The notes: generated by a model not told the origin, from the letters alone. A stretch of 64,000 bases of DNA from Alistipes montrealensis (GCF_018362775.1 NZ_JAGYXY010000003.1:406846-470845), one strand, 5' to 3'; positions 47,079-55,369 are shown, numbered from the stretch's first letter. Numbers and translations: made by a program.

Positions 47079-47801
47079 TTATTTGCGGATTTCGGCCAAA
47101 GCGGCGCACATCCGTTCCTGCACTTCCTGCATCAGTTCATGGGTCTCCGTCGCAGCGACCTCAGCGGCCGGGACGGGAGGCAGTACGCGGATGGTGATCC
47201 GGTTGCCCCAGTTGAAGAGCATATTCTTTTTAATCAGGGTTTTGGTCCCGTCCAGAACGACGGGAAGAATGTCGACGCCCGCCTCTTTGGCCAGCGTGAA
47301 GGCCCCGGCCTTGAAGCGGTGGATTTCACCGTCCTTCGAACGCGTACCCTCGGGGAAGATCGCCACGGAAGCCCCGCGCGAAATCCACATCCTGCCGTCG
47401 CGGATCATCTGCTCCAGCGCCTCGGTGGCTCGGCCGCGGTTGATGCAGATGTCGCCGTGCAGCAGAAGATACTGCCCAAAGAAGGGCGTCTTGAAGACCT
47501 CGCGTTTGGACACCCAGCGGAAATTGAGCGGGATATAATAGAGCGCGGGAATGTCAATGACCGTATTGTGGTTAACGACGATGACGTAACGTTTCTTTCG
47601 GTCGATCAGTTCGCGGCCGACGACTTTCTGCCGCCAGAAAGGCGGGATGAAGAAGAAAATCCGCACCAGGATGCGCGACAATTCGTGCACCACGCGGCGG
47701 CCCCGGTCAAAGGGGTAGCAGACGACCAGGGCAACGGCCGACAAAATCATGAAAAAGGTGCACAGAAGCACTAAAAAAAGGTAGTATAAGGCGCTCAACA
47801 T
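47079..47801 (-). CDS. plsC: 1-acyl-sn-glycerol-3-phosphate acyltransferase
   Basis: Adds the second acyl chain in phosphatidate synthesis at the inner membrane. The 240-residue protein has an N-terminal membrane segment (YYLFLVLLCTFFMILSAVALVVCYPF), the catalytic NHNTVIDIP (H-x4-D), and FPEGTRSKDGE. ATG 47801 is preferred over the TTG at 47816. An exact -7 motif (TAAATTTG on the minus strand, 47839-47846) lies 38 bases upstream, without a clear -33. First gene of the five-gene operon. Confidence 0.92.
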   Translation of the reverse strand: MLSALYYLFLVLLCTFFMILSAVALVVCYPFDRGRRVVHELSRILVRIFFFIPPFWRQKVVGRELIDRKKRYVIVVNHNTVIDIPALYYIPLNFRWVSKREVFKTPFFGQYLLLHGDICINRGRATEALEQMIRDGRMWISRGASVAIFPEGTRSKDGEIHRFKAGAFTLAKEAGVDILPVVLDGTKTLIKKNMLFNWGNRITIRVLPPVPAAEVAATETHELMQEVQERMCAALAEIRK

Positions 47802-47838
47802 TGTGTCTGGGGACAATTAGCCATATTAATTCAATCTG

Positions 47839-47846
47839 CAAATTTA
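47839..47846 (-). promoter_or_regulatory. Candidate -7 element of the plsC-parE operon
   Basis: The minus strand reads TAAATTTG, an exact TAnnTTTG match 38 bases before the plsC ATG. I see no TTTG at the expected -33 distance. Confidence 0.4.
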
Positions 47847-47971
47847 GGAATTATTTCCCGGGATTCCTACCCTGCCGCCGCGCGATTTTTCAACAAAATT
47901 TCGACGGACCTATATTTTATGCAGCGAAACGGGCACAAAAAAAGCGGGCCGGAAAAAAAGTTGCGAAAAAA

Positions 47972-48005
47972 TTTGACCCGTCCCCGGGGGAAGGGTCTAT
48001 CTTTG
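47972..48005 (+). promoter_or_regulatory. MerR-type autoregulated promoter with palindromic spacer
   Basis: The -33 TTTG (47972-47975) and -7 TATCTTTG (47998-48005) are spaced by 22 bases, longer than usual. The spacer is filled by a 23-base palindrome (47975-47997): GACCC-G-TCCCC then G then GGGGA-A-GGGTC, with one mismatched pair. Long-spacer promoters with a palindrome between elements are the hallmark of MerR regulator control. Transcription would start about 20 bases before the ATG. Confidence 0.7.
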
Positions 48006-48030
48006 CACCGTAAACACTTGCGCAAGGTTT

Positions 48031-48861
48031 ATGAAGACAACGAAAATAAAACTTAAAATCGGAGAGTTTTCCAAACTCAACTTCGTCACCGTCAAGACGC
48101 TGCGGCACTACGAACAGATCGGACTGCTGATCCCCAACCACGTGGACGAATGGACGGGATACCGCTATTACGACGTATCGCAGATGCAGCGGATGGGCCG
48201 CATCCTCTACCTCAAGAAACTCGGGTTCAGCCTCGAAGAGGTCCGCGAAATCTTCGAGGAGCACGGAGGAGAGCCGCCGCTGGAGATGATCCGTGCGAAA
48301 ACAGAGGAGTGCCGCACGGAGATGGCGGAACTGCGCCGGCGCATGACCCGGCTGAGCGAGTTGGGAAACAAACTCAAAACACGACAGAAAATGGAAAAAG
48401 TCATCATCAAACCGCTGCCGGCGATCGTCGTCGCCAGCCACCGCCGCGTCATATCCGGATATGCCGAGTTGTTCGACCTGTGTCCCAACATCATCGGCCC
48501 CGAAATGGCCCGCCTCGGGTGCGAGTGCCCCGAACCGGGATACTGCTACACGATCGACCACAACAAGGAATACCGCGAGCACAACATCGACATCGAATAC
48601 TGCGAGCAGGTGGTCGAGAAAAAGCAGGATTCGGAACTGGTCCGGTTCAAGGAGACCGACGCCGTGCCGACGGCCGCCTGCACCAACCACTACGGCAACT
48701 ACTCCGCCCTGCCGGAGGCTTTCACCAAGCTCTATGCCTACATCGAGCAGCACGGCTACAAAATCGCCGGAAGCCCCCGCTTCTGCTACATCGACGGCAT
48801 CTGGAACAAAGAGTCGGAAGAGGAGTGGCTCACCGAAATCCAGGTTCCCGTAACGCGATAG
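48031..48861 (+). CDS. MerR-family regulator with GyrI-like effector domain
   Basis: The 276-residue protein has an N-terminal MerR helix-turn-helix (LKIGEFSKLNFVTVKTLRHYEQIGLL, YRYYDVSQMQRMGRILYLKKLGFSLEEVREIF), a coiled-coil dimer segment (EMIRAKTEECRTEMAELRRRMTRLSELG), and a C-terminal GyrI-like/AraC effector-binding domain from about residue 125 (VIIKPLPAIVVASHRRV, ending SEEEWLTEIQVPV). This is the BmrR/BltR-type layout for sensing small hydrophobic molecules. The promoter palindrome suggests autoregulation. No efflux gene is adjacent, so its targets besides itself are unknown. Confidence 0.88.
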   Translation: MKTTKIKLKIGEFSKLNFVTVKTLRHYEQIGLLIPNHVDEWTGYRYYDVSQMQRMGRILYLKKLGFSLEEVREIFEEHGGEPPLEMIRAKTEECRTEMAELRRRMTRLSELGNKLKTRQKMEKVIIKPLPAIVVASHRRVISGYAELFDLCPNIIGPEMARLGCECPEPGYCYTIDHNKEYREHNIDIEYCEQVVEKKQDSELVRFKETDAVPTAACTNHYGNYSALPEAFTKLYAYIEQHGYKIAGSPRFCYIDGIWNKESEEEWLTEIQVPVTR

Positions 48862-48887
48862 CGGACCGCGGAACCGACACCTGCTAT

Positions 48888-48916
48888 CCCCGCATCTTCA
48901 CCGATGCGGGGATTTT
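48888..48916 (+). terminator. Terminator of the MerR gene
   Basis: CCCCGCATC pairs with GATGCGGGG over a 6-nt loop and is followed by ATTTT. It lies 26 bases past the stop codon. Confidence 0.85.
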
Positions 48917-48930
48917 CGCAGGACAGAACT

Positions 48931-48959
48931 TAAAAAAGCGCCCGGACGAGCGGGCGCTT
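48931..48959 (-). terminator. Terminator of the DUF4377 lipoprotein gene
   Basis: AAGCGCCCG pairs with CGGGCGCTT over a 6-nt loop; on the minus strand it runs into six T residues. It is 24 bases past the lipoprotein stop and back-to-back with the MerR terminator. Confidence 0.85.
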
Positions 48960-48983
48960 CCATGCGCAAAGATCCTACGACGG

Positions 48984-49328
48984 TTACAATCCTTCGGAAT
49001 CCTTTTCCGTTTTGGAAAGGAGTCGCAGCATTTTATAGCGCAGACCCGAACCGCCCGCCGGCGGGTTCTTGACCGGAATAATAGCTACGGTCAGCACACA
49101 TTCATAGCCTTCTTCGAACTCAAAACCGTCGATAGATCCTATTAATTCCCATTTCTCCGATTTCCCGATTTTGCCAAGCAACACCGGAATATCCATTCCG
49201 CTCTCGCCGTCGCGCAGCATACCCATTTTCGACGCAACAGTCATTGACACGACCTCTCCGTCATCCTTGTCGCAGGAAAAGAATGAAAAAAGGAGCAGAC
49301 AAAGCGTTAATGCGAATACCCTCTTCAT
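48984..49328 (-). CDS. DUF4377-type small lipoprotein
   Basis: The 114-residue protein has a lipoprotein signal ending FSFFSC and a short strand-rich body. WELIGSIDGFEFEEGYECVLTV followed by VKNPPAGGSGLRYKMLRLLSKTEKD matches the DUF4377 pattern of a turn with Asn-Pro-Pro and a conserved Tyr. The family's role is unknown. It is divergent from the barrel receptor gene, sharing a 231-base AT-rich region with an inverted repeat. Confidence 0.8.
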   Translation of the reverse strand: MKRVFALTLCLLLFSFFSCDKDDGEVVSMTVASKMGMLRDGESGMDIPVLLGKIGKSEKWELIGSIDGFEFEEGYECVLTVAIIPVKNPPAGGSGLRYKMLRLLSKTEKDSEGL

Positions 49329-49385
49329 TTTGCCAATCTACTTAAATGCGGTGCTATAACTTTTCAAAGTTAAAAAATTATGGAT

Positions 49386-49412
49386 AATATTCTGTAACTC
49401 AAACAGAATATT
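49386..49412. promoter_or_regulatory. Inverted repeat in the divergent region
   Basis: AATATTCTG and CAGAATATT are perfect 9-bp arms separated by nine bases. The repeat lies between the two divergent envelope genes and is a possible operator. No T tract follows. Confidence 0.45.
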
Positions 49413-49496
49413 TATTTCCTTCTCGAAATAATTTAATGCACTTACGCTCGTTTAAAATAGGTATCAAAAATTTTCTGAAAATTTTAGTACTATGTC

Positions 49497-49528
49497 TTGC
49501 ATAGTATAAATATTATTACATATCTTTG
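49497..49528 (+). promoter_or_regulatory. Promoter of the TonB-type receptor gene
   Basis: -7 TATCTTTG (49521-49528) is exact. A TTG -33 element (49497-49499) lies 21 bases upstream. Transcription would start about 25 bases before the ATG. Confidence 0.65.
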
Positions 49529-49559
49529 CATCGACAAATAAAGTGCAAAGCAGAATATT

Positions 49560-51920
49560 ATGAAAAGACTGATCCTCCTTATCGTAACGCTCGCAATGGG
49601 CGCAACCCAGCTCTTTGCGGCACACCTCTGCCCCTCGACGGGCCGCGTGGTCGACGAACAGGGAAAAGCCGTCGAATATGCAACGGTCGTATTGCTGAAA
49701 GGAACCGAGCAGGTGACCGGTATGGCGACCGACGCGGAAGGCCGCTTCACGCTGAAAGCAGCGCCCGGCGAATACACACTCCAGATTCAGTACCTCGGAT
49801 TCGATCCCGTAAAAAAACTGGTGCGCGTAGAGCAGGAGAACGACCTGGGCGATTTCGTGATGCGCAACGCGGCGACAGGCATCGAGAGCGTAGTGGTCGC
49901 GGCGCAGTTGGTACGGCGCGAGGCGGACCGTTTCGTGGTCGACGTGGCGAACGCCCCGGCGGCGATCGGCAAGGACGGAGTCGAACTGTTGGAACGCGCG
50001 CCGGGCGTGTGGATCGACGGCGAGAAGATTTCGATCAACGGCAAGAGCGGCTCGAAGGTCTATATCAACGACCGGGAGCTGAGGATGGAACCCGAGCAAC
50101 TGCTGACCTACCTCCGATCGCTGCGCGCCGAGGAGATTCAGAAAATAGAGGTCGTACCCACGAGCGGCGCCGATTACGACGCGGATTCGGCCGGCGGAAT
50201 CATCCGCATCACGCTGAAAAAACGCCGCGAGAACGGCATCGACGGCTCGGTGGCATTCAACACCAGGCAGGGCGAAATGCTCCACCGCTACTCGCCCTCG
50301 GCCAACATCAACATCCATTCGGGCCGCCTGGATTTCTACGCCTCGGCGTGGGGAACTTTCGGAAAAGACAAGACGACGACCGACGAACAGACCCTTTACA
50401 ACGCTGCGGACAAGACGTTGAACGCCCATTCGGAGATGAAAGGCCGCAACCGTAATTTCGGAGCCAGCGCCGGAACGGTGTTCGAAATAAATCCGCGGCA
50501 CAGCGTCGGCGCAGAGGTGGAATACTGGCACGACTGGGCGCCGGAGCCCAACGACTCCTACACCGATTTCCTCGACGGCGGCACGACGACGCACACGGAC
50601 AGTTATTACGACAAGTTCGACCGGCGCAACAACATTTCGGCGACGTTCAACTACATCTGGAAAATCGACACCCTCGGTTCGACCCTCAAACTGCTCCTCG
50701 ACTACACGCGCCGCGAAAACGAAGGACTGAACGACAATTTCAGCCGTATCACGACCCCTGAAGCCGTCGTCGACTCGGTCTACCGCGACAATGCCGTGAG
50801 CCGCTACAACATCGCCACCGCAACGCTGGCGCTGGAAAAGAATTTCTCGCCCAAATGGTCGCTCAAGGCAGGCGCCAAGTACACCTACAACGACATGCAC
50901 AACGACGCGCTTTACGAATACCGCAAGGACGACGCGTGGCTGCGCAACGACAACCAGAGCTTCACGATCAACTACACGGAGAACATCGCGGCGGCCTACG
51001 GGATCGTGTCGGCGAAACTCGGCGGCTGGAGCCTCGTGGCGGGCCTGCGCGGGGAGTACACCCACACGACGGGGAAAGGCGTCGGGCAGGACTACTTTTC
51101 GTTGTTCCCCAACGCCAACATATCCTATTCGCTGTCCAGGGAAAAGGGGTATTCGCTGATCGCGCAGTATGCACGGACCATCGAGCGGCCGCGGTTCTGG
51201 ACCCTCAACCCCCAGCGGATGCAGATTTCGGACTACACCTACCAGACGGGCAATCCGTCGCTCGACCCGTCATTTAAGCACGACGTGAGCCTGACGCTGG
51301 TGATGGCCCACAAATACTCCCTCACAGGAGGCGTGCAGATCGTGAACGACGAGATTCAGCAGACGATGAAGGCCGACCCGGAGAACCCCGACCTGCTGCA
51401 ACTGGCGTGGGTCAACTACGACGCGACAAAAAGCTATTACGTTTCGGCCAACCTGCCGTTCCAACCTACGAAATGGTGGCAGTTCAACGCCAACCTGACC
51501 TACATGCGCCGCGGGCAGCGGGTCGAGCAGCACGGCGCGGAAGAGTTCTTCAACTGGGGCTTCATCAACCTCTCGACGACCTTCACGCTCCCGGCGAAAT
51601 TTTATATCGACATGTCCTACCGCTACCAAAGCCGCCTCGACCTGGGCAACTGCTGGGTGAAGCCGGACCACAGGGTGCAGGTCGGAGTGAAAAAGCGGTT
51701 CGGCGAGCGGTTCACCGCCTCGTTCTCGGTGGAGAACCTGCTGGACCAGGGACAGGTGATCGGAGCGCGCGGCGACGGGTTTGTCCGCACGGTCAACGTG
51801 AAGCAGATGTGGAGCAACCGCTCCTACCGCGTCGGGCTGACCTACAACTTCAAGTCGGGAAAGGCCTTCAAGCGCAAAGCCGTCGAGGCGGGATCGGCCG
51901 ACGAAAAGAGCCGCCTGTAA
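49560..51920 (+). CDS. TonB-dependent receptor-like outer-membrane barrel protein
   Basis: The 786-residue protein has a signal peptide (LILLIVTLAMGATQLFAA) and an N-terminal carboxypeptidase-regulatory-like domain (STGRVVDEQGKAVEYATVVLLKG, about 27-100). A plug-like region follows (ERAPGVWIDGEKISINGKSGSKVYINDRE, SGADYDADSAGGIIRITLKK), then a long barrel ending SYRVGLTYNFKSGKAFKRK. This matches the OMP_b-brl_3 / TonB-dependent receptor group without SusD partner. Substrate unknown; no SusD-like gene is next to it. The DUF4396 gene follows after 56 bases. Confidence 0.85.
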   Translation: MKRLILLIVTLAMGATQLFAAHLCPSTGRVVDEQGKAVEYATVVLLKGTEQVTGMATDAEGRFTLKAAPGEYTLQIQYLGFDPVKKLVRVEQENDLGDFVMRNAATGIESVVVAAQLVRREADRFVVDVANAPAAIGKDGVELLERAPGVWIDGEKISINGKSGSKVYINDRELRMEPEQLLTYLRSLRAEEIQKIEVVPTSGADYDADSAGGIIRITLKKRRENGIDGSVAFNTRQGEMLHRYSPSANINIHSGRLDFYASAWGTFGKDKTTTDEQTLYNAADKTLNAHSEMKGRNRNFGASAGTVFEINPRHSVGAEVEYWHDWAPEPNDSYTDFLDGGTTTHTDSYYDKFDRRNNISATFNYIWKIDTLGSTLKLLLDYTRRENEGLNDNFSRITTPEAVVDSVYRDNAVSRYNIATATLALEKNFSPKWSLKAGAKYTYNDMHNDALYEYRKDDAWLRNDNQSFTINYTENIAAAYGIVSAKLGGWSLVAGLRGEYTHTTGKGVGQDYFSLFPNANISYSLSREKGYSLIAQYARTIERPRFWTLNPQRMQISDYTYQTGNPSLDPSFKHDVSLTLVMAHKYSLTGGVQIVNDEIQQTMKADPENPDLLQLAWVNYDATKSYYVSANLPFQPTKWWQFNANLTYMRRGQRVEQHGAEEFFNWGFINLSTTFTLPAKFYIDMSYRYQSRLDLGNCWVKPDHRVQVGVKKRFGERFTASFSVENLLDQGQVIGARGDGFVRTVNVKQMWSNRSYRVGLTYNFKSGKAFKRKAVEAGSADEKSRL

Positions 51921-51961
51921 CGTCTCCCGGAAATTCGCGGCCCCGGGCCGGAACGGTACAT

Positions 51962-52006
51962 AAATTGCTGCATAAGATGGAAAAAATCCTTCTTATGCAG
52001 CAATTT
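51962..52006 (+). promoter_or_regulatory. 16-bp perfect inverted repeat enclosing the DUF4396 start codon
   Basis: AAATTGCTGCATAAGA (51962-51977) pairs perfectly with TCTTATGCAGCAATTT (51991-52006). After a T-T mismatch, GGA and TCC pair around a five-A loop. The ATG at 51977 is in the stem; the next in-frame ATG at 51995 is in the other arm. No T tract follows. It could be a translation-blocking RNA hairpin or a DNA operator. Confidence 0.75.
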
Positions 52007-52801
52007 CCGTATATAGCCGAAATTTTCGTCATCGGCGGCATCGCTTCGGCGGCCGTCATCGCCGTCGACCTGCGCCAGTGCCGGCAGCCGATGCGCATCA
52101 TGAACAGCGTATGGATTCTCACGGGTCTCTGGGCCAGTTTTTTCGGGCTATGGGCTTACTACGCCTTCGGGCGGGTGAAACGCTGCACGCTCGACGAAAA
52201 GCAGGAGCACGCGGGAGGCATGGACGGGATGAAATCCGGCGGAATGGAGATGAGCGGGATGGAGATGCCCGGAATGAAAACGGACGAGATGAAGTCCGGC
52301 GGAATGGAGATGGACGGAATGCGGATGGGAGAAATGGCGATGCCGCCGCGGAGCCGGTGGCAGTCGGTGGTGCTCTCGACGCTCCATTGCGGGGCGGGAT
52401 GCACGCTGGCCGACCTTGTGGGAGAATGGTTTCTCTACTTCGTTCCGGTGGCGATCGGCGGCAGTCTGATCGCCGGATCATGGGTGATCGACTACATCCT
52501 CGCCCTCGGTTTCGGCATCGGATTTCAGTATGCGGCGATTCGCGGCATGGAGCCGAAGGCCCCGCGCGGAGAGATCGTGCGCCGCGCCGCGAAAGCCGAC
52601 ATCCTGTCGCTGACGGCGTGGCAGGCGGGGATGTACGGCTGGATGGCCGTGGTGATCTTCGCCCTCAACGACGGCTCCGCACTCCCCCGCACCTCGTTCC
52701 AGTTCTGGTTCATGATGCAGGTCGCGATGGCGTGCGGGTTCCTCGTAGCGCTGCCGGTCAACATCGGGTTGATCCGCGCCGGGATCAAAAAGGGCATGTA
52801 A
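51977..52801 (+). CDS. DUF4396 membrane protein with Met-rich segment
   Basis: The 274-residue protein has about six membrane segments: two before a hydrophilic loop (EIFVIGGIASAAVIAVDL, VWILTGLWASFFGLWAYYAF) and the rest after it. The loop at residues 82-122 holds 14 methionines in 41 residues, mostly as GGM, EM and GM units, a composition typical of copper(I)-binding stretches. THCGAGCTLADL-like block LHCGAGCTLADLVGEW marks DUF4396. A metal role is inference. Start: ATG 51977, or ATG 51995 six codons later. Follows the barrel gene on the same strand. Confidence 0.8.
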   Translation: MEKILLMQQFPYIAEIFVIGGIASAAVIAVDLRQCRQPMRIMNSVWILTGLWASFFGLWAYYAFGRVKRCTLDEKQEHAGGMDGMKSGGMEMSGMEMPGMKTDEMKSGGMEMDGMRMGEMAMPPRSRWQSVVLSTLHCGAGCTLADLVGEWFLYFVPVAIGGSLIAGSWVIDYILALGFGIGFQYAAIRGMEPKAPRGEIVRRAAKADILSLTAWQAGMYGWMAVVIFALNDGSALPRTSFQFWFMMQVAMACGFLVALPVNIGLIRAGIKKGM

Positions 52802-52804
52802 CCG

Positions 52805-53722
52805 CTACTTCGCGCGGCGCAGGCGCAGGGAGTGGGGCCAGTGGAGGCGCAGGGACTTGCCGACGATGATGAGCGTCACGGCGACGAGGATCAGCGCCAC
52901 GCCCGTCACGATGCGGGGCGTGAGGCGTTCGCCGAAGACCATGACACCGAAAAACAAAGCCGTGACGGGTTCCAGCGCACCGAGGATCGCCGTGGGAGTA
53001 GAACCGATACGGCGGATTGCCCCGGCCATCGTTACCAGCGACACGATCGTCGGGAACAGCGCCAGTGAAACGGCATTGACCCACAGTGCAGGAGTCGGAA
53101 CCGGTTGCAGGCCGGCGCCGAAACGCAGCCGCACGACATAGACGCTCAGGCCGAAAAGCAGGGCGTAGAACGTGAGTTTCTCGGTCGGAAGCAACTTGAG
53201 CGACGAGCGGTTGACGCCCACGATATAGATCGCATAGCAGAGCGACGAAAAGATGACCAGCATGACGCCCCAAAGGCTCAGGGTCTGCCCGTCACCCCCT
53301 TCGTAGAGCAGGGAGATGCCCCCGAAAGCCAGCGCAATAGAAAGTACCGTAGCGGCCGTGACCCGTTCGTGGAAGCCGACGGCCATGATGACGGCCACCA
53401 GCACCGGATAGAGGAACAGAATCGTAGAGGCGATGCCCGCATCCATGTGGTTATAACTCTCGAACAGGAACAGCGACGAGAAGGAAAACAACAGGCCCAT
53501 GACAGCCAGCGGAGCGATGTCGCGGCGCGTGAGGGCGAACGACTGCCGCCGGAAAAGCATCAGCGCGCCCAGCATCACGACGGCCAGCAGGTAGCGGAAA
53601 AAAAGCACGGAATCCACTCCCATACCCGCCCCGTAGAGGGGCAGCGCGAAGAGCGGATTCAGTCCGTAACTGGCAGCGGCTACGGCGCCCAGCACATAGC
53701 CGCGGGAACGTTCGGAAGCCAT
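52805..53722 (-). CDS. DMT-family (EamA) transporter
   Basis: Inner-membrane exporter of small metabolites, family-level call. The 305-residue protein has ten hydrophobic segments in two EamA repeats: first half starts GYVLGAVAAASYGLNPLF and includes LFLFESYNHMDAGIASTILFLYPV; second half includes LSLWGVMLVIFSSLCYAIYIVGVNR and ILGALEPVTALFFGVMVFGERLTP, with the typical conserved Glu-Pro. The ATG directly follows the lemA stop, so the two are coupled. Substrate unknown. The gene converges with the DUF4396 gene. Confidence 0.88.
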   Translation of the reverse strand: MASERSRGYVLGAVAAASYGLNPLFALPLYGAGMGVDSVLFFRYLLAVVMLGALMLFRRQSFALTRRDIAPLAVMGLLFSFSSLFLFESYNHMDAGIASTILFLYPVLVAVIMAVGFHERVTAATVLSIALAFGGISLLYEGGDGQTLSLWGVMLVIFSSLCYAIYIVGVNRSSLKLLPTEKLTFYALLFGLSVYVVRLRFGAGLQPVPTPALWVNAVSLALFPTIVSLVTMAGAIRRIGSTPTAILGALEPVTALFFGVMVFGERLTPRIVTGVALILVAVTLIIVGKSLRLHWPHSLRLRRAK

Positions 53723-54298
53723 TTAGAAGGCAACCTGCGGGGCGGTCTCGGTCCCTTCGGCCGATTCGAAATAGGGCTTCTGTTCGAAGCCGAACATCCG
53801 GGCAACGAGGTTGGCCGGGAAACGGCGCACGGAGACGTTGTATTTCTGCGCCACGTCGTTGAAATCCTTGCGGGCGACGGCGATGCGGTTCTCGGTTCCT
53901 TCGAGCTGGGCCTGCAGTTCGAGGAAATTCTGGTTGGCCTTCAGGTCGGGATAGCTTTCCGACACGGCGATAAGGCGGCCCAGCGCGGAACGCACCTGCG
54001 CCTGCGCCTGCTGGAACTGCTGGAGTTTCTCGGGCGTCAGGTCGTCGGCCGAAAGGTTGATCGAGGTAGCCTTGGCGCGGGCCTCGGTCACTTCGTTCAG
54101 CGTCTGGCTCTCGTGGGCCGCATAGCCCTTTACGGTGTTGACCAGGTTGGGAATCAGGTCCGCACGGCGCTGATACTGCGTCTCGACGTTGGACCAGGCG
54201 CTCTTGAGCCCCTCCTCCTTGTTGACGAAGCCGTTGTACGTTGCATACAGGAAAATTACCACCACGGCGACAACGCCGATCCAAATCCATTTTTTCAT
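53723..54298 (-). CDS. lemA: LemA family protein
   Basis: The 191-residue protein has one N-terminal membrane anchor (WIWIGVVAVVVIFLYATY), then helical LemA blocks: VNKEEGLKSAWSNVETQYQRRADLIPNLVNTVKGYAAHE, FLELQAQLEGTENRIAVARKDFNDVAQKYN and FPANLVARMFGFEQKPYFE. LemA often pairs with TPM proteins, as here. It probably forms a membrane-anchored helical assembly of unknown role. ATG 54298 follows an AT-rich repeat. Confidence 0.92.
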   Translation of the reverse strand: MKKWIWIGVVAVVVIFLYATYNGFVNKEEGLKSAWSNVETQYQRRADLIPNLVNTVKGYAAHESQTLNEVTEARAKATSINLSADDLTPEKLQQFQQAQAQVRSALGRLIAVSESYPDLKANQNFLELQAQLEGTENRIAVARKDFNDVAQKYNVSVRRFPANLVARMFGFEQKPYFESAEGTETAPQVAF

Positions 54299-54300
54299 AA

Positions 54301-54325
54301 TCCTTATTTTTAAATTCTCAATTTT
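54301..54325 (-). repeat. AT-rich repeat before lemA
   Basis: On the minus strand the leader reads AAAATTGAGAATTTAAAAAT, the same family as the units before dapA and lolA. It lies directly before the lemA ATG. Confidence 0.55.
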
Positions 54326-54340
54326 CACATTTCCTTCGCA

Positions 54341-55243
54341 CTACCATTTCGAGCCGGCTCCGCCGCCGCCGAAAGAACCTCCCCCGAAGCCGCCGCCGAA
54401 ACCTCCGCCGCCCATGCCGCGGCCGAAGCCGCCGCCGATGATCGTGCCGCCGCCGACGCCACCGCCGAAATTGTCGTCGCGGAGGTTCCGGGCGCGCCGC
54501 TTGACCACGGCGCCGCAATTCGAACAGACATAGGTATATTCCACCAGCCGGTAGTTGTGCGTGACGCTCAGCACCTGCTGCGACTCCTGTTTCAGGGTCA
54601 GCTTATGGCACTTCGGACAGCGGTGTTTGACATAGTAGTTCACCAGCACGACACCCAGCGGGACCACGATGAAACCGACGACGACCAGGAAGATCGCCCA
54701 CGCCGGAAGTTCCCCGCCGCCGTCGCCGCTGAGGTCGACCTCGCCGCCTTCGAGAATCGTGGCCGCAGCCGTAACGCCCGCGACCATGCCCGCGCTGTAA
54801 TCGCCTTCGCGAAAAGCGGGAAGCATATAGTTGAGCTGGATGCGTTTGCAGAGTGCGTCGGGAAGGATGCCTTCGAGGCCGCCGCCCGTGACGAAACGGA
54901 TTTCCCGCAAATCCTTCACGAGCAGGATGCCCAGGCCGTTGTTGCTTTCGGCGCCGCCCACGCCCCAACTGCGGAACAGCTCGACGGCAAACGAAAACGG
55001 ATCGCCGCCGGCGATGTCGTCGACGGCAACGACGGCGACCTGAGCAAGGCCCCGCTCGCGCAGGGAAGCGCAAACGGAGTCGATGCGCGCCACGGCGCCG
55101 GGCGACAGAATGCCGTCGGGATCGGAGACATAATGCCGCCGGTCCATCTGCTGGACATTGGGAACCTGCTCCGGGCGATAAGTCCCCGCAAGGGAGGGTA
55201 ACGCGCAGGCGAGCAGCAGGCAAAGGATTGCAATTTTTCTCAT
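54341..55243 (-). CDS. TPM domain protein with glycine-rich C-terminus
   Basis: The 300-residue protein has a signal peptide (AILCLLLACALPSLAGTY), a TPM (YgcG/Psb32-like) domain with HYVSDPDGILSPGAVARIDSVC and LGILLVKDLREIRFVTGGGLEGILPDALC, a membrane segment (WAIFLVVVGFIVVPLGVVLVNYYV), a CxxC pair (CPKCHKLT) with a later CSNCG, and a Gly/Phe-rich disordered tail ending GSKW. The two CxxC pairs suggest a zinc ribbon on the cytoplasmic side. TPM and LemA neighbours commonly form a pair. First gene of TPM-lemA-DMT. Confidence 0.85.
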   Translation of the reverse strand: MRKIAILCLLLACALPSLAGTYRPEQVPNVQQMDRRHYVSDPDGILSPGAVARIDSVCASLRERGLAQVAVVAVDDIAGGDPFSFAVELFRSWGVGGAESNNGLGILLVKDLREIRFVTGGGLEGILPDALCKRIQLNYMLPAFREGDYSAGMVAGVTAAATILEGGEVDLSGDGGGELPAWAIFLVVVGFIVVPLGVVLVNYYVKHRCPKCHKLTLKQESQQVLSVTHNYRLVEYTYVCSNCGAVVKRRARNLRDDNFGGGVGGGTIIGGGFGRGMGGGGFGGGFGGGSFGGGGAGSKW

Positions 55244-55369
55244 AACCTCGGGACAAATATACGTAAAAAAGCGGGATTTGGTATCCGGCCGAAAAGTTTT
55301 CGGATCCGGCCGGCAGGACCGCCGAAAAATTGCGGAAATACCCGCTGCCAACCACACGGGGCAGAACCG

